DNA of 64,000 nt from Aquimonas sp. (GTDB lineage Bacteria > Pseudomonadota > Gammaproteobacteria > Xanthomonadales > Xanthomonadaceae). The stretch's first letter is position 1. Every line of letters begins with the position of its first letter. The position numbers and the translations under genes were made by a program. Below, one piece after another: positions 29,828-38,054 of the stretch. Location: the NCBI GenBank assembly GCA_022241605.1, contig JAKOMQ010000017.1, positions 21,879 to 85,878 of the forward strand, written 5' to 3'. The notes below the pieces were generated by a model, which had not been told where the DNA came from, did no database searches, and saw nothing but the letters and a program-made list of their open reading frames with translations.

Positions 29828-30724
29828 TCACCGTACCTCGAACCGCAGCAGATCCGCGCCACCCACGCTGGTGGACTGGCCGAGGCTGATGCAGCCTGAC
29901 TGCCGCAGAGGAAGCTCATTGCGGTGCACGCGCAGTTCGGGCTCTTCGCCGAACCGCACGAAACTGCCGTTGGTGCTGCGGTCGGTGAACACCCACAAGC
30001 CGCGTCGACACTCAAGGCTTGCGTGATTGCGGCTGACCCACTCAGCCTCGATCGAGACTCCGCAGGAGGCATCCCGGCCCATGCTGAGCGGCGCAGAATC
30101 CTCTCCCAGCTCCAGCACCCGGCCACGATGACGCAGCACCAGTGCGCAGCCGGCCGGCGCGGCGTCCTCCAGGCGCACCGCCCTCTGGATCAGGGTCAGG
30201 TTGGAAGTGTCTTCCTGCCAGATCAGGTCGATGATCTCCAGCGGCAGCAGCTTGCCGGCGACGCGTGCCCTGCCCAATGGACGGCTGCGCAGGTTCGCGG
30301 CGTGGCTCAATCCCGCGAAGCTGCTGGCTGTAGTGACGATCTGCTCGCGCTTGGCCAGCCCGGCCATGCGCGCCGCCACGTTGACCGCATCGCCGTAGAC
30401 ATCGCCGTTTTCCAGCAGCGCCTCACCGTGATGGAAGCCGACTCGAATGCCGAGCGAATCGGCCACGAACACGGGATCGGCCGATACCCGTCGTTGCATA
30501 TCGCACGCGGCCAGCGCCGCCTGGAGCGCGGCCGGGAAGGTGCACATGATCTCGTCGCCGATGGTCTTGACCAGCCGTCCACCATGGCTTGCAACAATCA
30601 CGAGCAGCGCATCCAGCACCCCGGAAATGATCCGCCTAGCCTCGACGTCACCGCGCTGCTCGAACAGCCGCGTGCTGCCGCTGACATCGGCAAACAGGAT
30701 CGAAATGGGTTGGCTGACGCTCAT
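29828..30724 (-). CDS. Class III adenylate/guanylate cyclase with C-terminal FHA domain
   Basis: This 298-residue soluble protein has a class III cyclase domain (about 5-170; ILFADVSGSTRLFE with metal-binding Asp, IGDEIMCTF, GDVYGDAVNVAARM) and an FHA domain (about 205-295; MGRDASCGV, VSRNHASLE, DRSTNGSF, which bind phosphothreonine). It would make cAMP or cGMP and be tethered by a phosphoprotein. Start ATG 30724; the larger open frame overlaps the next gene. It lies 26 bp after the glutamate-synthase-like gene. Type IV pilus systems often act through cAMP, so a link to Pil-Chp is possible but unproven. Confidence 0.9.
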   Translation of the reverse strand: MSVSQPISILFADVSGSTRLFEQRGDVEARRIISGVLDALLVIVASHGGRLVKTIGDEIMCTFPAALQAALAACDMQRRVSADPVFVADSLGIRVGFHHGEALLENGDVYGDAVNVAARMAGLAKREQIVTTASSFAGLSHAANLRSRPLGRARVAGKLLPLEIIDLIWQEDTSNLTLIQRAVRLEDAAPAGCALVLRHRGRVLELGEDSAPLSMGRDASCGVSIEAEWVSRNHASLECRRGLWVFTDRSTNGSFVRFGEEPELRVHRNELPLRQSGCISLGQSTSVGGADLLRFEVR

Positions 30725-30750
30725 GGCCCTGCATGATAGCGCCGGGCGCT

Positions 30751-32379
30751 TTACGCGCGCTGCTTCTCGAACTGCTTGACCGGCGCCGGCGCGCTGAAAC
30801 AGTCGGCCCGGGCCAGCGGCCAGAACAGCTCGAAGACCGGGTGCCGCGGCACGCCCTGCAGCAGTTCGCCCGGCTTGACGAAGAAATGCAGGTTGGCCAG
30901 CGAGCGGATCTCGTTGCCCGACACGCGGCGGATGATGTGCTCCGGCCCCAGCTGGTCCGGGTGCGTCAAGCCCGAGGCCGCAAGCAGGTCTCGCAGCGCC
31001 TTCAACGTGTTCTGCTGGAAGTGGAAGACCCGCTCGGCCTTGTCCGGCACCACCAGCGCGCGCTGCCGACGCGGATCCTGGGTGGCGACTCCAGTGGGGC
31101 AGCGGTCGGTATGGCAACTTTGGGACTGTATGCAGCCCAGCGCGAACATGAAGCCGCGCGCGGAGTTGCACCAGTCCGCTCCGATCGCCAGCGTGCGGGC
31201 AATGTCGAACGCGGTGACCAGCTTGCCGGCCGCACCGATGCGGATGCGATCGCGCAGATCCAGGCCGACCAGAGTGTTGTGGATCAGGATCAGCGCCTCC
31301 GTGAGTGGCGCGCCTACGTGGTTGGTGAACTCCAGCGGCGCGGCGCCGGTGCCGCCCTCGCCGCCATCGACCACGATGAAATCCGGGGTGATGCCCGTCT
31401 CCTGCATCGCACGTGCGATCCCGAACCACTCCCAGGGGTGGCCCACCGCCAGCTTGAAGCCGACCGGCTTGCCGCCCGAGAGTTCGCGCAGGCGGGCGAT
31501 GAAGCGCAGCAGCCCGGTTGGTGTGTCGAAGGCGCTGTGGCGCGCCGGCGACAGGCAATCCTGACCCACTGGCACGCCGCGCGCTTCGGCGATCTCCGGC
31601 GTCACCTTGGCCGCCGGCAGGATCCCGCCCTGCCCCGGCTTGGCGCCCTGGCTGAGCTTGAGCTCGATCATCTTCACCTGCGGATCCTGCGCATTGAGGG
31701 CGAAGCGCTGTTCGCTGAACCGCCCCTGCTCATCGCGGCAGCCGAAGTAGCCCGAGCCGATCTCCCACACCAGATCGCCACCGTGCTCTCGGTGATGGCG
31801 CGAGATCGAGCCCTCGCCGGTGTCGTGATAGAAGCCGCCGCGCTTGGCCCCAGCATTGAGCGCGCGGATCGCCGCCGCCGACAGCGAGCCGAAGCTCATC
31901 GCGGAGATGTTGAACACGCTGGCGGAATACGGCAGGGCACAGTCCGGGCCGCCGATGCGGATTCGGAAATCGTGGTCCGGAAGATCGACCGGCTGCAGGC
32001 TGTGGTTGATCCACTCGTACTGCGGCCGGTAAACATCGAGCTGGGTGCCGAAGGGGCGCTTGTCGAGCGTGTTCTTCGCGCGCTGGTAGACGATTGAGCG
32101 CTGCGCCCGCGAAAACGGGGTCTGCTCCTCCTCACCTTCCAGCAGATATTGGCGGATCTCGGGCCGGATCGATTCGATCAGGTATCGGAAGTGGGCAAGC
32201 AACGGATAGTTGCGCAGCAGCGCACGCCGCGTCTGGAAGTAATCCCGAACTCCAAGCAGGCTCAGCGCAAATGCGAGAGCGGACAGCCACCACCACGTTG
32301 CATCGAAGCGCACGGCGAGCACCGCCCCGATCGGCACCAACAGGAGGCAGGCAACCCAAGTCAGGTAACGGGCAGGCAT
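30751..32379 (-). CDS. FMN-binding glutamate synthase-family protein
   Basis: The 542-residue protein has two N-terminal membrane helices (about 5-45) and a GltB alpha-barrel core: SAMSFGSLSAAAIRALN, KLSQGAKPGQGG, VVDGGEGGTGAAPLE for FMN and flavin-site binding, then the iron-sulfur cluster region CIQSQSCHTDRCPTG. It lacks the amidotransferase domain of true GltB, so it is not classical glutamate synthase. The role is unknown; related proteins are common and sometimes labelled GltB2. Length and start (ATG 32379) fit the family. Confidence 0.9.
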   Translation of the reverse strand: MPARYLTWVACLLLVPIGAVLAVRFDATWWWLSALAFALSLLGVRDYFQTRRALLRNYPLLAHFRYLIESIRPEIRQYLLEGEEEQTPFSRAQRSIVYQRAKNTLDKRPFGTQLDVYRPQYEWINHSLQPVDLPDHDFRIRIGGPDCALPYSASVFNISAMSFGSLSAAAIRALNAGAKRGGFYHDTGEGSISRHHREHGGDLVWEIGSGYFGCRDEQGRFSEQRFALNAQDPQVKMIELKLSQGAKPGQGGILPAAKVTPEIAEARGVPVGQDCLSPARHSAFDTPTGLLRFIARLRELSGGKPVGFKLAVGHPWEWFGIARAMQETGITPDFIVVDGGEGGTGAAPLEFTNHVGAPLTEALILIHNTLVGLDLRDRIRIGAAGKLVTAFDIARTLAIGADWCNSARGFMFALGCIQSQSCHTDRCPTGVATQDPRRQRALVVPDKAERVFHFQQNTLKALRDLLAASGLTHPDQLGPEHIIRRVSGNEIRSLANLHFFVKPGELLQGVPRHPVFELFWPLARADCFSAPAPVKQFEKQRA

Positions 32380-32428
32380 CAGTCATGGGCTCCGTCGGGG
32401 CTGATCGGCCATCATGCCTACGCTCACG

Positions 32429-32653
32429 TCAACGGTGCCGGATCGCCAGCACCTGGCCGGGCCGCAGGTTGGCGGCGGCATGCTCCAGCTCAGCCAGGCT
32501 TTCGGGCTCGAACTCGAGCGCCGCGAGCCCGTGGAAGGTCGCGTAGACATCCGGCTCGAAGCCGTCGCCGGCACTCAGTGCAAACCAGCCGTCTGGCACG
32601 TCGCCAAGGCAAGCGGCGGGTTCGAACTCAAGGCTGACGGGATCTGCGCTCAT
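32429..32653 (-). CDS. Small acidic hypothetical protein
   Basis: The 74-residue acidic protein (MSADPVSLEFEP at the start, LRPGQVLAIRHR at the end) matches nothing I know. ATG 32653 is the first methionine that excludes the element end sequence. It lies 49 bp upstream of the glutamate-synthase-like gene on the same strand, outside the integrated element and 37 bp from its attL core, so it is the host flank. Confidence 0.55.
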   Translation of the reverse strand: MSADPVSLEFEPAACLGDVPDGWFALSAGDGFEPDVYATFHGLAALEFEPESLAELEHAAANLRPGQVLAIRHR

Positions 32654-32689
32654 CGTGAGGATCCAGAACGGGACAGAAGGCGGCGACAT

Positions 32690-32707
32690 TTGTGCCCGGA
32701 GCGGGAC
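32690..32707. repeat. attL-like direct repeat (18 bp)
   Basis: TTGTGCCCGGAGCGGGAC is identical to 41749-41766, the 3' end of tRNA-Leu(UAA). An 8-bp inverted repeat (CCGCGAAA and TTTCGCGG, 32707-32730) begins at its last base. It marks the distal end of the element. Confidence 0.9.
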
Positions 32708-32742
32708 CGCGAAAACACGTGATTTCGCGGCTTTCAAAGCCG

Positions 32743-32790
32743 ATTTGGGGCAGATATGCCCCCAAAGACCCTGAAAAGTGCCCCCAGACA
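32743..32790. promoter_or_regulatory. Candidate integrase arm sites, left end
   Basis: Two copies of a TGCCCCCA motif face each other around TTTGGGGCA and a GATA spacer (32745-32766), and another reads AAGTGCCCCCAGAC (32777-32790). Near-identical motifs cluster at the right end of the element (41537-41660), which suggests they are arm-type binding sites of the integrase. Confidence 0.45.
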
Positions 32791-32876
32791 GCGGCGGTTC
32801 CCGGTTCGGTGCCCAATCTCGGCGCCAAGACGCCACAGACTGCCAGAAACACGACCCTCCCGCGTTGCGGCGAAGC

Positions 32877-33146
32877 TCAAACCCGCTCGATGGTCACCAC
32901 GCGGCCGCCCTGCACCGTGACCAGCAGCAGCCCGGTGCCGCGCTCGAACTCCCAACGCTCGCCGACCGCTGCGCCGCGTCGATTCACCAGCGTGACCACG
33001 CGCCAGGGCGTGCCGCAGGCCCGCAGTTTCGTCATGGGCGCGCCCACGGTGATCACGGACTGGCCGCAGTGCGCGGAGTGCCAGCCGTTGGACAGCGCCG
33101 GCAGCGGGGCCAGCAGCAGCGCGAAGAGAATTAGGTGGCGGATCAT
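32877..33146 (-). CDS. DUF2845-like small exported protein
   Basis: The 89-residue protein has a signal peptide (about 1-19, ends PALSNG) and the DUF2845-type pattern CGQSVITVGAPMTKLRACGTPWRV, with two cysteines likely bonded. The family is periplasmic with unknown function. Its ATG (33146) overlaps the stop of the small frame 33143-33358 by ATGA. It is the gene nearest the left end of the integrated element, the usual place for cargo. Whether it aids the element or the host is unknown. Confidence 0.7.
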   Translation of the reverse strand: MIRHLILFALLLAPLPALSNGWHSAHCGQSVITVGAPMTKLRACGTPWRVVTLVNRRGAAVGERWEFERGTGLLLVTVQGGRVVTIERV

Positions 33147-33358
33147 GGGCGGCTCCAAGTCGGGCGGCTCCCCAAGGGTGCCACGCGCGGCGGAACGGGC
33201 GCTGAAAAGCGAAAGCCCGCCCCCTTCCGGGGGGCGGGCTTCCATTGCCCGGCCTTCAAGATGATTACTCCGTGGCCGGGGCTTGCGAGGCACGGGGCGG
33301 CTCTCGCCGGGCCGTGCCCCTCGTTTCGGAAGATCGGCCCATGTCCGATAGGCGTCAC
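33143..33358 (-). CDS. Possible small protein of the element (71 aa)
   Basis: The GTG start overlaps the stop of the preceding frame by GTGA and its stop overlaps the DUF2845-like start by ATGA, the same linkage used elsewhere in the element. Composition is Pro/Gly/Arg-rich and a strong hairpin (33213-33241) lies inside it, so it could also be non-coding. No family recognised. Confidence 0.3.
   Translation of the reverse strand: MTPIGHGPIFRNEGHGPARAAPCLASPGHGVIILKAGQWKPAPRKGAGFRFSAPVPPRVAPLGSRPTWSRP
33213..33241. terminator. Strong GC hairpin
   Basis: AAGCCCGCCCCC and GGGGGGCGGGCTT pair around TTCC. It lies after the capsid gene in the transcription direction and could end that transcript. 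No clear T-tract is present. Confidence 0.5.
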
Positions 33359-33441
33359 TTCGTGCCCGGTCGTGGGAAATGCGCCGGGGCTTCGGGTTTT
33401 GGCGGTTGCTGCCGCCTCGGTCCTTCGCGGTCACGCCTCAT
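33355..33441 (-). CDS. Possible micro-ORF (28 aa)
   Basis: Basic, Pro-rich 28-residue frame starting with ATG overlapping the stop of the previous micro-ORF and ending in GTGA overlap with the next. Only the overlap pattern supports it. Confidence 0.22.
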   Translation of the reverse strand: MRRDREGPRRQQPPKPEAPAHFPRPGTK

Positions 33442-33524
33442 GACTTGCGCCCGCGCTGCTGGCTGTTCTTTTGCCCAGGACACCTTCCAGCTGGTCCCGG
33501 CCGGCCCCCTTTGGTCGCCGGCAT
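33438..33524 (-). CDS. Possible micro-ORF after capsid gene (28 aa)
   Basis: ATG 33524 lies 6 bp after the capsid stop. The 28-residue basic frame ends where the next frame begins. Supported only by position. Confidence 0.22.
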   Translation of the reverse strand: MPATKGGRPGPAGRCPGQKNSQQRGRKS

Positions 33525-33530
33525 TACAGA

Positions 33531-34676
33531 TTAGGCGGGCGTTACCACGTCGCGGCAGATGGCGAAGGCTTGCGGGTGCCGCAGGCCGATGCCGATGTCC
33601 AGGAACGCGGAGACGGTGGCGCGGCCATTGGTGAAGTAGGGGTTCACCACGACGTCCACGGCAGCGCCGCCCCAGATGCTGATCAGCAGCTGCGACCAGT
33701 CGCCCAGGGCAAGGGTAGACAGGCCCTCGCCGTCGCCCTTCTCGCCGTTGGCGGGTAGGTGCGTGGTCGCGTTGGCGGCATAGCCCAGCATGCGGTTGTC
33801 GTCGCTCCACAGCGGGTGCGACTGCCCGGGGCTGCGGGCCGTCTGGCGCAGGGTGCGCCGCGCCTGCGGCGTCGTGAACCAGGCCGAGGGCGTGCGCCCG
33901 CTGGCGATGCCCAGGGCTTCCTCCATGTCGCACAGCAGCGCCAGCGAGGGGGCTGCACCGTTGTCGCCTGCGCCAATGGTCAGCGTATCGGGATCAGCCA
34001 GCAGGCCGGCGGGCTCATTGCCCACGCCAGAGCCTGCCAGGGCCACGCGGTCCACCTCGGACCAGAGCGCGGCCATGAGCTCGCTCGCGATGATGGATTC
34101 CACGCGGTCCCGAAAGCTCGCCATCTTCAACAGGCGGCGGGAAATGGTCACGGTGGCCGAAACGGTACGTGGGCTCACAATCAGCTGATCAAAGCTCGGA
34201 TCAGCCTGCGCGGCTGCATCGAACTCGCCGACCCAAGCCACGCCCGCGCCATCGGTGGCGCGCGGCATGATCAGGTTGCCTTGGCTCAGCCCGGTGATCA
34301 GCGTGGCGCCGGCGTTGAGCATGCCCGAATAGGGGCGCAGGGCCTCGATCAGCGCGCCGTCATGGGCGGCCCATACGGTTTCCTTGCCGGCGGCGGTGGT
34401 GGTGATATTCAGCGCGCGGCTTGCCGTGGCTTCCATGGGCAGCCAGAAGCCGCGCGGGTGCTTGCCGGTGGCGTCGGTGATCTTGTTGGACACGTCGAAA
34501 GCGCTGGCGGCCTTGCGCTCGGAGTCCTTCGACAGCGGCGGCCCCAGCTCTAGGTCGGCCACCACGCGATCGACGAACGCATCCAGGCCAATGCCGGCGG
34601 CGGCGCTGCGGGTGGCGGTGATAGCGCGCGTGTGGGCGTCGGCCAGGGTGCGGGTTAGGAACGGGGCGGGTCGCAT
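33531..34676 (-). CDS. HK97-fold phage major capsid protein
   Basis: The 381-residue protein has the layout of HK97-type major capsid proteins: N-terminal helical region (residues 1-60), then the E-loop/P-domain-like core with SGMLNAGATLITGLSQGNLIMPRA, ASELMAALWSEVDRVALAGSG, EPAGLLADP, the A-domain part with LCDMEEALG and RTPSAWFTTPQAR, and the end NPYFTNGRATVSAFLDIGIGLRHPQAF. ATG 34676 (MRPAPFLTRT) is chosen; a longer frame would run across upstream ORF151. No portal, protease or terminase gene lies nearby, which is unusual. Encapsulins share this fold but are shorter; the phage family fits better. Confidence 0.85.
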   Translation of the reverse strand: MRPAPFLTRTLADAHTRAITATRSAAAGIGLDAFVDRVVADLELGPPLSKDSERKAASAFDVSNKITDATGKHPRGFWLPMEATASRALNITTTAAGKETVWAAHDGALIEALRPYSGMLNAGATLITGLSQGNLIMPRATDGAGVAWVGEFDAAAQADPSFDQLIVSPRTVSATVTISRRLLKMASFRDRVESIIASELMAALWSEVDRVALAGSGVGNEPAGLLADPDTLTIGAGDNGAAPSLALLCDMEEALGIASGRTPSAWFTTPQARRTLRQTARSPGQSHPLWSDDNRMLGYAANATTHLPANGEKGDGEGLSTLALGDWSQLLISIWGGAAVDVVVNPYFTNGRATVSAFLDIGIGLRHPQAFAICRDVVTPA

Positions 34677-34750
34677 GGCGGTTGATCCTTTGGGGGCGTG
34701 TTGCCATGCTCGCGAGGGAGCGCCCAAGTTGCAGGGGCGTTTGGCTTGGG

Positions 34751-35206
34751 TCAGGCCGCGCTTTGTTCGGCTCTGCGCGCGTTGCCGCCCAAGACGTTGT
34801 GCAGGGCCTGCACCGTCGTCGGCAGCGGACAGCGCGACTCCACAGCACGGGCCAGCAGGTCCACCAGCGGCGCAGCAGTAGCGGCCGGGTCCAGCGCGCG
34901 GCGGGCCGCCAGCCTGCGAGCCGCGCCTAGGTGCATGTGCAAGGTGCGGGCGCGGGTCCAACTGCCGGCCTCGGGGAGCGTGGCAGCAGCCTCCCGCAGC
35001 CAGTGGTCGCGAATCAGGCGCCGCGCGTCCGCAGCGGAGCGCACGCCCAGGCACGCTTCCAGGCTAGGCCCTTGGCCTCCCGGCTCCGCGTGGCGCAGCC
35101 AGCAGCGCAGGCCCTCGGCCAGCCAAGCGGCGGCGGCCGGGTCGGCAGTGCCTGCGGCCAGCTCAGCCAGTAGGCGAGCTCGGTTCAAGCGTTGGCCTTG
35201 ACCCAT
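34751..35206 (-). CDS. Hypothetical protein upstream of capsid gene (151 aa)
   Basis: A helical, Ala/Arg/Leu-rich 151-residue protein lying 74 bp before the capsid gene on the same strand. Its start overlaps the end of the preceding small gene by 22 bp. Position suggests a capsid-related function such as scaffold or size control, but the sequence matches nothing I recognise; this is inference only. Confidence 0.55.
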   Translation of the reverse strand: MGQGQRLNRARLLAELAAGTADPAAAAWLAEGLRCWLRHAEPGGQGPSLEACLGVRSAADARRLIRDHWLREAAATLPEAGSWTRARTLHMHLGAARRLAARRALDPAATAAPLVDLLARAVESRCPLPTTVQALHNVLGGNARRAEQSAA

Positions 35207-35454
35207 GGCCCACGATCGGCGGGACCGGGCTCGACGTCCTCGCCGTCATCCTCGCCAGGTGCGGCCACCGTGGCGTCGCGGAGGTTTTCGCCCACAACAG
35301 CGAAAACACCCAGGGCGGCCGGCCAGCCGGGGAGGTGCAGATGGAGCCCTTGCAGCCTTGCGCGCAGCGCTGGCCGGCGCCCACTTGCAACGGCGCACAA
35401 CCGGCGGCTTGCCAACAGCAGCACGCGAACCGTGGGGGTCAGGGCTTCCCGCAT
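35185..35454 (-). CDS. Hypothetical small protein (89 aa)
   Basis: The 89-residue frame begins MREALTPTVRVLLLASRR and ends with an acidic tail (GEDDGEDVEPGPADRG). I set the start at ATG 35454; the longer open frame runs into the non-coding spacer. It is the first gene after the replication operon in the minus direction. No family recognised. Confidence 0.4.
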   Translation of the reverse strand: MREALTPTVRVLLLASRRLCAVASGRRPALRARLQGLHLHLPGWPAALGVFAVVGENLRDATVAAPGEDDGEDVEPGPADRGPWVKANA

Positions 35455-35612
35455 CGGGGCGAGTCGGGCAGGACAGATCAGCCAATGGATAACCCCTCCC
35501 CCCATGCATAACCGTTCCCCACCCTTTGCACCAAGATGGGGAATGCGGCCATGCAACCCGCATGCAGCAACGCTCGGAGGGACCCGCGCCGCGCCGCGAG
35601 CCGAACCGGTCG

Positions 35613-35717
35613 CCCGGGTTTCCGGGTAATCGGGTTTGGTCTCCGCCCCTAACCGCTTCATATCTCGATTCCTTCTCACGTATGACCTAATCAGAACCCG
35701 GAAACCCGGAAACCCGG
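35613..35717. repeat. Clustered CCGGGTTT inverted motifs, candidate origin or operator
   Basis: Copies of CCGGGTTT-type motifs at 35613-35636 face three tandem AACCCGG units at 35695-35717 in opposite orientation, with an AT-richer core (35637-35692) between. The right cluster is also the 3' end of the helicase-like gene. This resembles an iteron-type origin of satellite elements or a regulator-binding cluster. Confidence 0.4.
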
Positions 35718-37315
35718 CGATCATCGACAGCCCATGCAGCCGAGTTGCCAGCCAGGTCACGGTGCTGCCGAACAACAAGCGAACCGAACAGGCGATCCCG
35801 CTGGCGCAGCAGATAGCGCCCGAGCCTTCGCGGATTGATCCCACCCGGGCCGCCTGCCACCGCGTCCAGCGCTCCGCGCAGTGGGCCATCACGCCCAGCT
35901 TCAACGATTGCGTCGGAGACGCTCACGGCGCGATCGCCGAACGCGCGGCGCCATTCGTTCAGCACCTCCATTGCTGCCTCGCGCTCCGGGTCCTCGCGGT
36001 GCAGCGTGTCGAGACTGGCGCACGGATCAGCCAGCCCGAGCGCGATCAACGGATCACGCACGCGGCGGGACCAGTCCTCGAAGCTGCCGAGCGGCGGGCG
36101 CTGCTGCGGCACGCTGCGGCCCCACTGCGCAATGGTGAGCAGAGCGCGCACCAGCTCCACCCTGTGCTCCCGCGCCCAGGCAACGGGGCAGAACTTGAAC
36201 TCCCGGGTCTCGGGCCGCTCCATGCCCGGGTCGATATGGCAGAGCAGGAAGCGCCGGCTCAGGTCGCCTTGGATCACCAGGTTGTTGCCGGTGGCCAGGA
36301 ACAGGGAGGCCACCTGTACGCGCGGCATGTTGCTGGAGCCCAGCACACGGATGGCCACCGAGTCTTGCGTGAGCGCGCTGTTGAGTGCCGCCGAGCGCAG
36401 CGGCGTCTCCAGGTTGTCCAGGCATATCACGGGATCACCCGCCAGCAGAGCGGCTCCCAGGCGCTTTTCGGCCTCCTCTTCCTTCGGCGGCCAAGCCACC
36501 GCAGCAGCGGGCCGGTCTGTTGCAACGACGGAACACAGGTCGGCTGCCTTGGACTTGCCAGACCCTCGCACGGGAGCGGTGAAGCCGAACCCGGGCGCAG
36601 TGCCCAGACTCGGCCGCAAAACGGCCGTGAGCATGGCCGCAATGGCCGTCGCTTCGTCGCTGTTGTCCACGAACCGGAAGCCGTCAAGCAGCGCGCGCAG
36701 CGGCTGCAGCGCTTCCTCGGCCTGTGCTCGCGTGGGCTCGCTGGGGATGGGGCCGAAGTCGACCGAGGCGCAGACAACCGCTCGGCTGCGCGGGTCGTAG
36801 CCTTCCCGAACGATCGTGCCATCAGGATGCAGAACAGGCACGCAAGCCACAGCCCGAACAGCGGGAACGTCCCACCGACCGACCCGACCGAGGTAAACCG
36901 CCGGCAGCTGCGGGGGGCAGCCAACCGGCCGCACCTCGGTGCGCCCGTCTTTCAGCTTGAAGGCGGCCACGAATCGCGCCGAGGCCTCGAAGGCCTCCAG
37001 CAGCATCGGGCCAGTGGCGGGCACCAGCGAGGGCATGGCGTCATCCCGGCGGACGCCGGCCGTCTTGGCCCCGAACGCGAGGCGAACCAGCACGTCGCCA
37101 CGGGCATAGAACGGAAGCCCCTTGGCCAGCAGCGCTGCCTCGGCCGCATCGGCGGTTTCATGAATCCGGCCCTTGCGCACCACGATCTCGGGCCTCGGGT
37201 CATCGCCAGGGGGATCGCTGGCACGCCCACGCCTCCTAGCCTCGCGAGCGGTCCTGTCCAGGTCTCGGGCGCTCTTGAGGTCAACCACGGTGAGCACACC
37301 CGATGCACCGCTCAT
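35687..37315 (-). CDS. AAA+/SF3 helicase-like replication protein of the element
   Basis: In the 542-residue protein, the Walker A motif is RGSGKSKAAD (about residue 250), a Walker B-like DPVICLDNLETPL follows at about 295, sensor-1 is LFLATGNN and an arginine-finger-like SRRFLL follows. The N-terminal 200 residues are of unknown fold. It resembles the ATPase/helicase half of P4-type primase-helicases, with the primase zinc finger split off as the gene upstream. The start overlaps the CHC2 stop (ATGA). Specific substrate and activity are inferred. Confidence 0.65.
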   Translation of the reverse strand: MSGASGVLTVVDLKSARDLDRTAREARRRGRASDPPGDDPRPEIVVRKGRIHETADAAEAALLAKGLPFYARGDVLVRLAFGAKTAGVRRDDAMPSLVPATGPMLLEAFEASARFVAAFKLKDGRTEVRPVGCPPQLPAVYLGRVGRWDVPAVRAVACVPVLHPDGTIVREGYDPRSRAVVCASVDFGPIPSEPTRAQAEEALQPLRALLDGFRFVDNSDEATAIAAMLTAVLRPSLGTAPGFGFTAPVRGSGKSKAADLCSVVATDRPAAAVAWPPKEEEAEKRLGAALLAGDPVICLDNLETPLRSAALNSALTQDSVAIRVLGSSNMPRVQVASLFLATGNNLVIQGDLSRRFLLCHIDPGMERPETREFKFCPVAWAREHRVELVRALLTIAQWGRSVPQQRPPLGSFEDWSRRVRDPLIALGLADPCASLDTLHREDPEREAAMEVLNEWRRAFGDRAVSVSDAIVEAGRDGPLRGALDAVAGGPGGINPRRLGRYLLRQRDRLFGSLVVRQHRDLAGNSAAWAVDDRRVSGFPGSD

Positions 37316-37776
37316 GTCAGCACCGCCCGCGCTTCCTGCACGCGATCACAGGCGAGGCGCAGCCGGGCCAAGTCCTCGGCACCCAACACGCTGCCCGCTG
37401 CCAGCTCATTGGCGGCAATCTCGATCACCACAGCCTCGCGGCCGAGGACGCCCAGGGCGGCCGACCACGCAGCCTCACGCGCTGCACGCCAGGCGGCCCG
37501 GCGCTCTTCCGGTGTGTGGGCACGGCGCTGGCTGGGCGGGAACAGGTCGGCCACCTGCAGACCCATGGCGGCCAGCACGTCCTCGGTGCTGCAGCCCGCG
37601 AAGCAATGCAGCAGCACGCGGCCATCCTCGCCTTCTGCGATCGACAGCGAGGCCGACCGATCCTCATGGGCAGGGCAGCGGCACAGGTGGCCCCGACCGG
37701 ACCGCCTGGGGCGATCCAGCCGGGACAGCACCCGCTCCAACGGCCCTGCGGCATTCCACTGCAGAGCCGCGCCCAT
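37312..37776 (-). CDS. CHC2 zinc-finger primase-like protein
   Basis: The 154-residue protein has the CHC2 zinc-finger of DnaG-type primases: LCRCPAHEDRSASLSI and LLHCFAGCSTEDVLAAMG supply Cys/His ligands. No TOPRIM catalytic region follows, so on its own it is only the DNA-binding part. It overlaps ORF92 by 1 bp (TAATG) and the helicase-like gene by ATGA, so the two probably act together in replication of the element. Confidence 0.75.
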   Translation of the reverse strand: MGAALQWNAAGPLERVLSRLDRPRRSGRGHLCRCPAHEDRSASLSIAEGEDGRVLLHCFAGCSTEDVLAAMGLQVADLFPPSQRRAHTPEERRAAWRAAREAAWSAALGVLGREAVVIEIAANELAAGSVLGAEDLARLRLACDRVQEARAVLT

Positions 37777-38054
37777 TAGGCGGCCTCCGGCGGCGGCGTG
37801 GAACGCCGCAGAGCCTGCGCCAGGGCCTGCACGTCTTCCATCAGCTCCGGCACCGCGAATTTGTGCGCATGCCGCAACGGTTCGGAGATTGAACGGAACA
37901 GCGTCAGACTCACGCAGTCCGGGTCAGCCTCGACCCGGCGCAGACGCTCCACGACTTCCTCCAGCTCGCCCGCGAGGAATCCGGCGTGCGCTGACACAGT
38001 GGCGCGCGCGTGGGCCGGCTTGCGCGGCATCTTGATCACCTTGCGCTTACTCAT
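37776..38054 (-). CDS. Small hypothetical protein (92 aa)
   Basis: The frame begins MSKRKVIKMPRKP and has a charged helical body. Its start overlaps the preceding ORF54 by 8 bp and its stop the CHC2 gene by 1 bp. No family recognised; the overlap chain supports it. Confidence 0.6.
   Translation of the reverse strand: MSKRKVIKMPRKPAHARATVSAHAGFLAGELEEVVERLRRVEADPDCVSLTLFRSISEPLRHAHKFAVPELMEDVQALAQALRRSTPPPEAA

Noticed and set aside
33531..34676. Encapsulin instead of phage capsid
   Set aside because: The protein is longer than encapsulins, has a phage-like N-terminal helical region, and no cargo gene is adjacent. Kept as a phage-type capsid.
34677..35054. N-terminal extension of the capsid frame
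   Set aside because: The extension overlaps ORF151 in another frame and begins far from a ribosome site. The capsid reads correctly from ATG 34676.
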